64,000 nt of DNA from Pictodentalium vernedei (taxonomy: Eukaryota; Mollusca; Scaphopoda; Dentaliida; Dentaliidae), in contig CM062293.1 of assembly GCA_031216915.1 (NCBI GenBank), positions 152,466,285-152,530,284 of the forward strand. Direction: 5' to 3'. Each line of letters begins with the position of its first letter. Within the stretch, counting starts at the first letter, position 1. The notes beneath the pieces were generated by a model. That model was not told the DNA's origin and made no database searches. It worked only from the letters and a program-made list of their open reading frames with translations. Positions 51,102 through 61,660 of the stretch are shown in pieces. The translations under genes and the position numbers were made by a program.

Positions 51102-52111
51102 AGCTATAGATTAGGGAGTGCATTTACGCAACAGCTGACGCGTTTATGTTTTATAATAGTACACATGAGCGTATTCTTGTATGGGCCCTGGGAACTACAG
51201 AAGTGATGTTAATTGGGGTGGACACGTTGTGCGTTACTGCTTTAATATGACCCAGGGCCCAAACAAAGCCTTGCGTGTTTCTTCTCTGAAGAGGCATCAT
51301 AATTGTAAACAATAAGCTAAACTTCATTTTGTTATGTTTAATAGCCATTATTTAGGCGTGAATACTGGGTGGGTGTGACCTAAAATGCCAGTAAACAAAT
51401 AGGTGGTGGCTAAATTCTGAGTCTTTGGAACTCTGAAATTGTTTTTTCCTAATAGGTGTTGTCCCTTCATCAGGGGGCCCTCGCATCTTCAGAATTGTCA
51501 ATCTAAACGATATACGGGCGATTCTGTACTCCAGAAACATACGTAACGCGACTGAGAATAGATTGGATGCATGGACAAAAATACGGACTTGGGTAAAAAA
51601 TAAGTGCCAATTCGGTAAAATTTCACAAATTTTCGAAAATGCGCTTTTTTATTAACACGATTTTCTGTGGGTCAAAAGGATCTTTCTCTTTAGTGAGAAG
51701 CTCTGGATTTTGACCCAGAACATCGGCACTTTCTATTCACTCCTTTTTGGGATATTTGTGCTCAAATTTTGACCCCGGGTGATGATATTTTGTACCAAAA
51801 TAAGTGCCAACATCAGTCAGTTGTTACTATTTATAGTACCTCAGAATGTTAACACTCCATTCTGGACACCTGAACAGATCCCCCGCCAAAAAATCGTCTG
51901 CTCAGTCATTACGCTGTTTTATAGTGTAACATATCACAGCTGCTTTGTTTCTGTTGATTCTTTGTTATTAAAAACTAGCGTATTGTTCCATATACCCCCC
52001 ATCTCCCTCATGTACTCGAAAATGTACATTATTATCTCCTCTAGAAACAGAATGATGGAGGTCTAACAGTTTAAGGTTTTCCAGTTATATACTGCCACAA
52101 GAAATTGATTC

Positions 52112-52192
52112 GGGCTATAGCTCAGTAACTTCAGGCGTTCGCTTTGTTGTATGAAAGGTGCGTGGTCGATGCGATGTGAGTTCAAAACACAT
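52112..52192 (+). repeat. tRNA-like segment, U12
   Basis: Both boxes weakened: A box tagctcagtaac and B box agttcaaaaca. Confidence 0.48.
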
Positions 52193-52603
52193 CTCTTCTT
52201 AATATTTTGCCCATTATCCTAACACATACATTTTTTCCTTTGTTCTGGTTGCATCGTCATTTATAGAACGTGTTTTCGCAAATTGGCTGGTCGAAAGCCT
52301 GGGATACTCCACAATCACATTTAAACAAAAATGTTGAAAAACAACCAATTGCCGCAAAAAACAGACCATTTCTCCTCAAGCCACATTGTCTAATTAGGTG
52401 CGCTGTTACCTTGCAAACGTTAAGTCAAATAACGAGACGATAATCACTGCTTGATGATGCCTTTTGTCTGTTCAGCACCACTGTCTGCCAGATTTAATAT
52501 TTCCTTGAAACGAAAGATTGCGAATATTCTCTACTACACTTAATAAACAGCCCTTCTGACAAACTAAAAGTGTATGTGCAATGGCACTCTTTATTACCAC
52601 CAT

Positions 52604-52893
52604 CCCGCGTTGAGTCCTTGGGCAAGGCACTCAACTCAGATTATCCACTTGGGGGGACGATGACGCTGTGTACTAAGATGTACTTCACGTCGATGGGGCG
52701 TATGTTTTCAACCAATCTAATCCTGCCTGTGCAGCAGTGAGGAGTTAAGTTGTTTGGGAGCTGCATCTGCTCGTCGTTGGTAGGTGGTTCTCTCTGGGTA
52801 CTCCTGCTTCCTCCATCCATAAAACCGTCACCGTCACCATTTGACCTTGGCTGTCAAAGTGTCCTTAAACTCTAATAAATAAATAAATAATAT
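52604..52893 (+). mobile_element. 5'-truncated SINE, U12
   Basis: 290 bp. One base is missing in agctgcatct, shared with U13. Target-site duplications at 52593-52603 and 52894-52904. The same unit also carries the full-length insertion about 2.4 kb upstream. Confidence 0.86.
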
Positions 52894-53839
52894 ATTACCA
52901 CCATAGGCAATTTCTTCTATGTTATGTAATTGGTGAGGCCCTCAATTTCATCTGTCCAGGTGGGAGCAGTTTGTGCATTGTGCAAATCCGTCCAACAGGT
53001 TAATGGAACACTACCCTTCAACCACTGCTAGAGCTGCATGAGCCGTTTCAGTAAGTTAGGAAGTAAGGTAGTAGATAGCTGCCGCAGGATGGTTCTCTCC
53101 ATGCTATCCGTACTCTTTCATCCGACACAATACAAATCAGGTTGGTAAAAGAGTCACGATACCCCAATAATAAACAAACAAATGCTTTCCATGACTACAA
53201 ACTTTAAATTTTCTGTGTATTTTGAGTTAAAAGTTGTTTCTTTCACAGAATGACTGGTAAGGTGTCTCTACTTACAAGTTAGGCAACTTTTGGAGCTAAC
53301 CTGGGGCGGCGGACTAGTGTCAATATTCCATGTGCTATAGTGTGTGTGTCAGTTTTTATGGATAGCATACCTTCAAAGCGTGTGTATGGAATAGTTTGTT
53401 TTGGAGGGAGCGTTGTATTTCAGTTTTACATTTTAGATCCCTCAATCTTCTTTTCGTCTTAATTTGCCACTCGATGGTTTATCTGGAATATTTTTCGATA
53501 TGCATGTATAGAGGCGGGAGTCACGGTGGGTATGGAAAGCGTTTACGTTACAACGATTAGTGTTTGACAGTTGATGTTTAGATTCCTACCTCCTGGTTTC
53601 CTACCTCTTCCTCTGTTTATCTCGGCTGAACATTAATTTAATGTATCATACTGAAGGTGAATGAATATTTTAGAGGGGAGCCGTTTGATCTGATATTTAG
53701 GTTCACATCCGACTTGTTTCATCATTTACTGGGCATTAGGTACCTAAACACGCTGGTCCTGGTTTTGCTCGGCTGTCGTTTAAGATAGTTTGCATCAAAC
53801 AAGCGAATGGTAACGTTCGTTCCATATTGTAGCCCTGGG

Positions 53840-53985
53840 AACGTTATGTACAGTTTAAGACGAGTCTCTCTTCAAACTACCCAGATCTATTATCGCGAAG
53901 AATTGTTAGCCGAACGTTATGTACAGTTTAAGACGAGTCTCTCTTCAAACTACCCAGATCTATTATCGCGAAGAATGGTTAGCCG
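53840..53985. repeat. 73-bp tandem duplication, U13
   Basis: The second copy has one change (gaatggttag), shared only with U14. Confidence 0.92.
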
Positions 53986-55433
53986 ATTTGTGTGATTACT
54001 GGCCTTGATATGGGGTAATTTTATGTGTTGGTCAGTATTAATTCTGTGTCAGTATTAATTCAGGTAGGTCACACAGCGAAATTGGGATTCGTTGGAAAGT
54101 TCAAGCCTTTCATGTAACAGCCAAAGATCAAAACTATGGACTCTTCTATTATAAGTTGCGAACTTGTATACGCCAGTGTTCCAGTTAAGAATTCAACATT
54201 TATGATAATGTGAATGAGGTGTTCACTCACCACACAGAAACTGTTAAAATGACTTCAATAATTCAGAAGATACGATTTCACAAGAATAAAATCGTGATCT
54301 ATGGAAAATTTTATGCGGGTCACTTATTGGTTTAGTCGACTAAAAAACTTTTTTTTTTTCAATTGTTTGCCTATGGTTACCCTTATGAAATTTCTCAAAA
54401 AACTTCAATTTTTTTTTGGCCCATTTTATGATGCAAAAATGTTCTACATATAAAAATACCATTGTTTTCACATTTTCTGCTGCTGAAATCGCTTGTTCTG
54501 ACTGAATAAATCAACTTGAAGTACAGAATGGGTATCACTGTAGGCCTAAATTCAACTTTTCCGGCAATGACAGCCATAGGTTCACGCACAGTGTCACTTT
54601 CCATACATTATAAAATCGAGACTCGGGGTTTCACTCGTTAGAAATATGAAACACGAGTCAAACAAAATTCACCCATATTCTTTCAGAACAGACTGAATGA
54701 ATAATCTTCCATTCATTTTTAGTGTTCCATCTATTCAAAATATAGCTGTCACAGCCGACAGAAATTAATTTGTCAATTCCAATCGTTTGTTTTTCAGTAC
54801 ATCTATAGGAAAGCAACTTCTGCGATTTGGAAGACTGCAGTATTTTCACTTATACCTCCATAGCAACTTCTGATCAGAAAGGCGGAGGTAAGGGAGTCTG
54901 AAAACTAATGATGCCTTCCAGAAGCTAATTTTGATTATTCCCTTTTGAAAATGGAAAGGCCTTCATTATATACGACTGAGCAAACCCCGAATAGAAATGA
55001 CGCTTGAATATCAGTCAATACAGGCATCGAAGAAACTGATTTTAAGCCACTTGAAAGGTGTTTTCCTACACGGGAGGCCAGGCTTGGTGGGGTAATTTTG
55101 CTGCCGAGAGATATTCCTACAAACACAATGACGTGTATGTAGATAACGATGTGCGAGGTGATAAGGGTGGATTTGCTTTGGATACCCCCAAGCATAGTCC
55201 CATAATTGTGCAATGCTATGGGATGAGCTTTTACTAAAATTTTCCAGCTAAGTTTGTCAGTGGTCATTTAGAGTAAAAAGAGTACGTTTTGAACAAATTC
55301 AATTTTTAAATTCTTTGAGTTATTTGGGGCGCAGGTTTTCGATGTGTGCTTATACCCAAATCACAGACTATAATGATTTGTACTTTTCAGTGGCGGGCTC
55401 GGCTGAACTATGTTTAGTCCTGCCAATACTTCA

Positions 55434-55471
55434 CCCCCCCCCCCCCCCACACACACACATACGCACATACA
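55434..55471. repeat. Poly-C/CA microsatellite, U13
   Basis: 15 C and a short CA tract with a single block, C-unit-like although it lies in the downstream domain. Confidence 0.92.
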
Positions 55472-56481
55472 AGCTATAGATTAGGGAGTGCATTTACGCA
55501 ACAGCTGACGCGTTTATGTTTTATAATAGTACACATGAGCGTATTCTTGTATGGGCCCTGGGAACTACAGAAGTGATGTTAATTGGGATGGACACGTTGT
55601 GCGTTACTGCTTTAATATGACCCAGGGCCCAAACAAAGCCTTGCGTGTTTCTTCTCTGGAGAGGCATCATAATTGTAAACAATAAGCTAAACTTCATTTT
55701 GTTATGTTTAATAGCCATTATTTAGGCGTGAATACTGGGTGGGTGTGACCTAAAATGCCAGTAAACAATTAGGTGGTGGCTAAATTCTGAGTCTTTGGAA
55801 CTCTGAAATTGTTTTTTCCTAATAGGTGTTGTCCCTTCATCAGGGGGCCCTCGCATCTTCAGAATTGTCAATCTAAACGATATACGGGCGATTCTGTACT
55901 CCAGAAACATACGTAACGCGACTGAGAATAGATTGGATGTATGGACAAAAATATGGACAGGGGTAACAAATAAGTGCCAGTTCGGTAAAATTTCGCAAAT
56001 TTTCGAAAATGCGCTTTTTTATTAACACGATTTTCTGTGGGTCAAAAGGATCTTTCTCTTTAGTGAGATGCTCAGGATTTTCACCCAGAACATCGGCACT
56101 TTCTATTCACTCCTTTTTGGGATATTTGTGCTCAAATTTTGACCCCGGGTGATGATATTTTGTACCAAAATAAGTGCCAACATCAGTCAGTTGTTACTAT
56201 TTATAGTACCCCAGAGTGTTAAGACTCCATTCTGGACACCTGAACAGATCCCCCGCCAAAAAATCGTCTGCTCAGTCATTACGCTGGTTTATAGTGTAAC
56301 ATATCACAGCTGCTTTGTTTCTGTTGATTCTTTGTTATTAAAAACTAGCGTATTGTTCCATATACCCCCCATCTCCCTCATGTACTCGAAAATGTACATT
56401 ATTATCTCCTCTAGAAACAGAATGATGGAGGTCTAACAGTTTAAGGTTTTCCAGTTATATACTGCCACAAGAAATTGATTC

Positions 56482-56562
56482 GGGCTATAGCTCAGTAACT
56501 TCAGGCGTTCGCTTTGTTGTATGAAAGGTGCGTGGTCGATGCGATGTGAGTTCAAAACACAT
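56482..56562 (+). repeat. tRNA-like segment, U13
   Basis: The same double weakening as U12, consistent with a shared recent origin of this patch. Confidence 0.48.
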
Positions 56563-56973
56563 CTCTTCTTAATATTTTGCCCATTATCCTAACACATACA
56601 TTTTTTCCTTTGTTCTGGTTGCATCGTCATTTATAGAACGTGTTTTCGCAAATTTGCTGGTCGAAAGCCTGGGATACTCCACAATCACATTTAAACAAAA
56701 ATGTTGAAAAACAACCAATTGCCGCAAAAAACAGACCATTTCTCCTCAAGCCACATTGTCTAATTAGGTGCGCTGTTACCTTGCAAACGTTAAGTCAAAT
56801 AACGAGACGATAATCACTGCTTGATGATGCCTTTTGTCTGTTCAGCACCACTGTCTGCCAGATTTAATATTTCCTTGAAACGAAAGATTGCGAATATTCT
56901 CTACTACACTTAATAAACAGCCCTTCTGACAAACTAAAAGTGTATGTGCAATGGCACTCTTTATTACCACCAT

Positions 56974-57263
56974 CCCGCGTTGAGTCCTTGGGCAAGGCAC
57001 TCAACTCAGATTATCCACTTGGGGGGACGATGACGCTGTGTACTAAGATGTACTTCACGTCGATGGGGCGTATGTTTTCAACCAATCTAATCCTGCCTGT
57101 GCAGCAGTGAGGAGTTAAGTTGTTTGGGAGCTGCATCTGCTCGTCGTTGGTAGGTGGTTCTCTCTGGGTACTCCTGCTTCCTCCATCCATAAAACTGTCA
57201 CCGTCACCATTTGACCTTGGCTGTCAAAGTGTCCTTAAACTCTAATAAATAAATAAATAATAT
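56974..57263 (+). mobile_element. 5'-truncated SINE, U13
   Basis: 290 bp, almost identical to the U12 copy (gggggacgat, ggcgtatgtt, gtccttaaac). Target-site duplications at 56963-56973 and 57264-57274. Confidence 0.86.
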
Positions 57264-58209
57264 ATTACCACCATAGGCAATTTCTTCTATGTTATGTCAT
57301 TGGTGAGGCCCTCAATTTCATCTGTCCAGGTGGGAGCAGTTTGTGCATTGTGCAAATCCGTCCAACAGGTTAATGGAACACTACCCTTCAACCACTGCTA
57401 GAGCTGCATGAGCCGTTTCAGTAAGTTAGGAAGTAAGGTAGTAGATAGCTGCCGCAGGATGGTTCTCTCCATGCTATCCGCACTCTTTCATCCGACACAA
57501 TACAAATCAGGTTGGTAAAAGAGTCACGATACCCCAATAATAAACAAACAAATGCTTTCCATGACTACAAACTTTAAATTTTCTGTGTATTTTGAGTTAA
57601 AAGTTGTTTCTTTCACAGAATGACTGGTAAGGTGTCTCTACTTACAAGTTAGGCAACTTTTGGAGCTAACCTGGGGCGGCGGACTAGTGTCAATATTCCA
57701 TGTGCTATAGTGTGTGTGTCAGTTTTTATGGATAGCATACCTTCAAAGCGTGTGTATGGAATAGTTTGTTTTGGAGGGAGCGTTGTATTTCAGTTTTACA
57801 TTTTAGATCCCTCAATCTTCTTTTCGTCTTAATTTGCCACTCGATGGTTTATCTGGAATATTTTTCGATATGCATGTATAGAGGCGGGAGTCACGGTGGG
57901 TATGGAAAGCGTTTACGTTACAACGATTAGTGTTTGACAGTTGATGTTTAGATTCCTACCTCCTGGTTTCCTACCTCTTCCTCTGTTTATCTCGGCTGAA
58001 CATTAATTTAATGTATCATACTGAAGGTGAATGAATATTTTAGAGGGGAGCCGTTTGATCTGATATTTAGGTTCACATCCGACTTGTTTCATCATTTACT
58101 GGGCATTAGGTACCTAAACACGCTGGTCCTGGTTTTGCTCGGCTGTCGTTTAAGATAGTTTGCATCAAACAAGCGAATGGTAACGTTCGTTCCATATTGT
58201 AGCCCTGGG

Positions 58210-58355
58210 AACGTTATGTACAGTTTAAGACGAGTCTCTCTTCAAACTACCCAGATCTATTATCGCGAAGAATTGTTAGCCGAACGTTATGTACAGTTTA
58301 AGACGAGTCTCTCTTCAAACTACCCAGATCTATTATCGCGAAGAATGGTTAGCCG
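58210..58355. repeat. 73-bp tandem duplication, U14
   Basis: The same single change in the second copy as U13. Confidence 0.92.
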
Positions 58356-59802
58356 ATTTGTGTGATTACTGGCCTTGATATGGGGTAATTTTATGTGTTG
58401 GTCAGTATTAATTCTGTGTCAGTATTAATTCAGGTAGGTCACACAGCGAAATTGGGATTCGTTGGAAAGTTCAAGCCTTTCATGTAACAGCCAAAGATCA
58501 AAACTATGGACTCTTCTATTATAAGTTGCGAACTTGTATACGCCAGTGTTCCAGTTAAGAATTTAACATTTATGATAATGTGAATGAGGTGTTCACTCAC
58601 CACACAGAAACTGTTAAAATGACTTCAATAATTCAGAAGATACGATTTCACAAGAATAAAATCGTGATCTATGGAAAATTTTATGCGGGTCACTTATTGG
58701 TTTAGTCAACTAAAAAACTTTTTTTTTTTCAATTGTTTGCCTATGGTTACCCTTATGAAATTTCTCAAAAAACTTCAATTTTTTTTGGCCCATTTTATGA
58801 TGCAAAAATGTTCTACATATAAAAATACCATTGTTTTCACATTTTCTGCTGCTGAAATCGCTTGTTCTGACTGAATAAATCAACTTGAAGTACAGAATGG
58901 GTATCACTGTAGGCCTAAATTCAACTTTTCCGGCAATGACAGCCATAGGTTCACGCACAGTGTCACTTTCCATACATTATAAAATCGAGACTCGGGGTTT
59001 CACTCGTTAGAAATATGAAACACGAGTCAAACAAAATTCACCCATATTCTTTCAGAACAGACTGAATGAATAATCTTCCATTCATTTTTAGTGTTCCATC
59101 TATTCAAAATATAGCTGTCACAGCCGACAGAAATTAATTTGTCAATTCCAATCGTTTGTTTTTCAGTACATCTATAGGAAAGCAACTTCTGCGATTTGGA
59201 AGACTGCAGTATTTTCACTTATACCTCCATAGCAACTTCTGATCAGAAAGGCGGAGGTAAGGGAGTCTGAAAACTAATGATGCCTTCCAGAAGCTAATTT
59301 TGATTATTCCCTTTTGAAAATGGAAAGGCCTTCATTATATACGACTGAGCAAACCCCGAATAGAAATGACGCTTGAATATCAGTCAATACAGGCATCGAA
59401 GAAACTGATTTTAAGCCACTTGAAAGGTGTTTTCCTACACGGGAGGCCAGGCTTGGTGGGGTAATTTTGCTGCCGAGAGATATTCCTACAAACACAACAA
59501 CGTGTATGTAGATAACGGTGTGCGAGGTGATAAGGGTGGATTTGCTTCGGATACCCCCAAGCATAGTCCCATAATTGTGCAACGCTATGGGATGAGCTTT
59601 TACTAAAATTTTCCGGCTAAGTTTGTCAGTGGTCATTTAGAGTAAAAAGAGTACGTTTTGAACAAATTCAATTTTTAAATTCTTTGAGTTATTTGGGGCG
59701 CAGATTTTCGATGTGTGCTTATACCCAAATCACAGACTATAATGATTTGTACTTTTCAGTGGAGGGCTCGGCTGAACTATGTTTAGTCCTGCCAATACTT
59801 CA

Positions 59803-59855
59803 CCCCCCCCCCCCCCCCACACACACACACACATACGCACACATACGCACATATA
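59803..59855. repeat. Poly-C/CA microsatellite, U14
   Basis: 16 C and two acatacgcac blocks. It differs from U13 here although the units match upstream. Confidence 0.92.
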
Positions 59856-60862
59856 AGCTATAGACTAGGGAGTGCATTTACGCAACAGCTGACGCGTTTA
59901 TGTTTTATAATAGTACACATGAGCGTATTCTTGTATGGGCCCTGGGAACTACAGAAGTGATGTTAATTGGGGTGGACACGTTGCTCGTTACTGCTTTAAT
60001 ATGACCCAGGGCCCAAACAAAGCCTTGCGTGTTTCTTCTCTGAAGAGGCATCATAATTGTAAACAATAAGCTAAACTTCATTTTGTTATGTTTAATAGCC
60101 ATTATTTAGGCTTGAATACTGGGTGTGTGTGACCTAAAATGCCAGTAAACAATTAGGTGGTGGTTAAATTCTGAGTCTTTGGAACTCTGAAATTGGTTTT
60201 TCCTAATAGGTGTTGTCCCTTCATCAGGGGGCCCTCGCATCTTCAGAATTGTCAATCTAAACGATATACGTGCGATTCTGTACTCCAGAAACATACGTAA
60301 CGCGACTGAGAATAGATTGGATGCATGGACAAAAATATGGACAGGGGTAAAAAATAAGTGCCATTTCGGTAAAATTTCACAAATTTTCGAAAATGCGCTT
60401 TTTTGTTAACACGATTGCCTGTGGGTCAAAAGGATCTTTCTCTTTAGTGAGATGCTCTGGATTTTGACCCAGAACATCGGCACTTTCTATTCACTCCTTT
60501 TTGGGATATTTGTGCTCAAATTTTGACCCCGGGTGATGATATTTTGTACCAAAATAAGTGCCAACATCAGTCAGTTGTTACTATTTTTGTACCTCAGAAT
60601 GTTAACACTCCATTCTGGACACCTGAACAGATCCCCCGCCAAAAAATCGTCTGCTCAGTCATTACGCTGTTTTATAGTGTAACATATCACAGCTGCTTTG
60701 TTTCTGTTGATTCTTTGTTATTAAAAACTAGCGTATTGTTCCATATACCCCCATCTCCCTCATGTACTCGAAAATGTACATTATTATCTCCTCTAGAAAC
60801 AGAATGATGGAGGGCTAACAGTTAAAGTTTTCCAGTTATATACTGCCACAAGAAATTGAATC

Positions 60863-60943
60863 GGGCTATAGCTCAGTAAGTTCAGGCGTTCGCTTTGTTG
60901 TATGAAAAGTGCGTGGTCGATGTGATGTGAGTTCAAAACCCAT
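60863..60943 (+). repeat. tRNA-like segment, U14
   Basis: A box tagctcagtaag and B box agttcaaaacc. One private change between the boxes (gatgtgatgt). Confidence 0.5.
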
Positions 60944-61354
60944 CTCTTCTTAATATTTTGCCCATTATCCTAACACATACATTTTTTCCTTTGTTCTGGT
61001 TGCATCGTCATTTATAGAACGTGTTTTCGCAAATTAGCTGGTCGAAAGGCTGGGATATTCCACAATCACATTTAAACAAAAATGTTGAAAAACAACCAAT
61101 TGCCGCAAAAAACAGACCATTTCTCCTCAAGCCACATTGTGTAATTAGGTGCGCTATTACCTTGCAAACGTTAAGTCAAATAACGAGACGATAATCACTG
61201 TTTGATGATGCCTTTTGTCTGTTCAGCACCACTGCCTGCCAGATTTAATATTTCCTTGAAATGAAAGCTTGAGAATATTCTCTACTACACTTAATAAACA
61301 GCCCTTCTGACAAACTAAAAGTGTATGTGCAATGGCACTCTTTATTACCACCAT

Positions 61355-61645
61355 CCCGCGTTGAGTCCTTGGGCAAGGCTCTCAACTCAGATTATCCACC
61401 TGGGGGCACAATGACGCTGTGTACTAAGATGCACTTCACGTCGATGGGGCGCATGTCTTCGACCAATCTAATCCAGCCTGTGCAGCAGTGAGGAGTTAAG
61501 ATGTTTGGGAGCTGGCATCTGCTCGTCGTTGGTCGGTGGTTCTCTCTGGGTACTCCTGCTTCCTCCATCCATAAAACTGTCACCGTCACCATTTGACCTT
61601 GGCTGTCAAAGTGTCGTTAAACTCTAATAAATAAATAAATAATAA
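61355..61645 (+). mobile_element. 5'-truncated SINE, U14
   Basis: Back to 291 bp, without the U12/U13 changes. Target-site duplications at 61344-61354 and 61646-61656. Private change: atccagcctg. Confidence 0.86.
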
Positions 61646-61660
61646 ATTACCACCATAGGT

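Larger units (their letters stand above)
48133..52908. repeat. Monomer U12 (downstream type, with SINE insertion), 4776 bp
   Basis: Longest unit. Removing the 386-bp insertion (SINE plus one target-site copy) leaves 4390 bp. It also has an altered hairpin (attaaaattt), an interrupted C-run, and a one-base deletion near 50745 that shifts the minus-strand 110-codon frame. From about 51930 onward it is nearly identical to U13. No gene is visible. Confidence 0.9.
52909..57278. repeat. Monomer U13 (downstream type), 4370 bp
   Basis: Shares ccttgatatg, gaatggttag, gaaattaatt, tacatctata and taagggagtc with U14 alone over its first half. It shares gtttaaggtt, cgaaagcctg and gggggacgat with U12 over its last third. 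The dinucleotide tract is short. No gene is visible. Confidence 0.9.
57279..61660. repeat. Monomer U14 (downstream type, mosaic), 4382 bp
   Basis: The first half matches U13. After about 59500 it diverges from U13, with aacaacgtgt and ttgctcgtta. From about 60300 it shares ggatgcatgg, gttaacactc and gctgttttat with U12, before returning to a more general sequence. No gene is visible. Confidence 0.88.
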
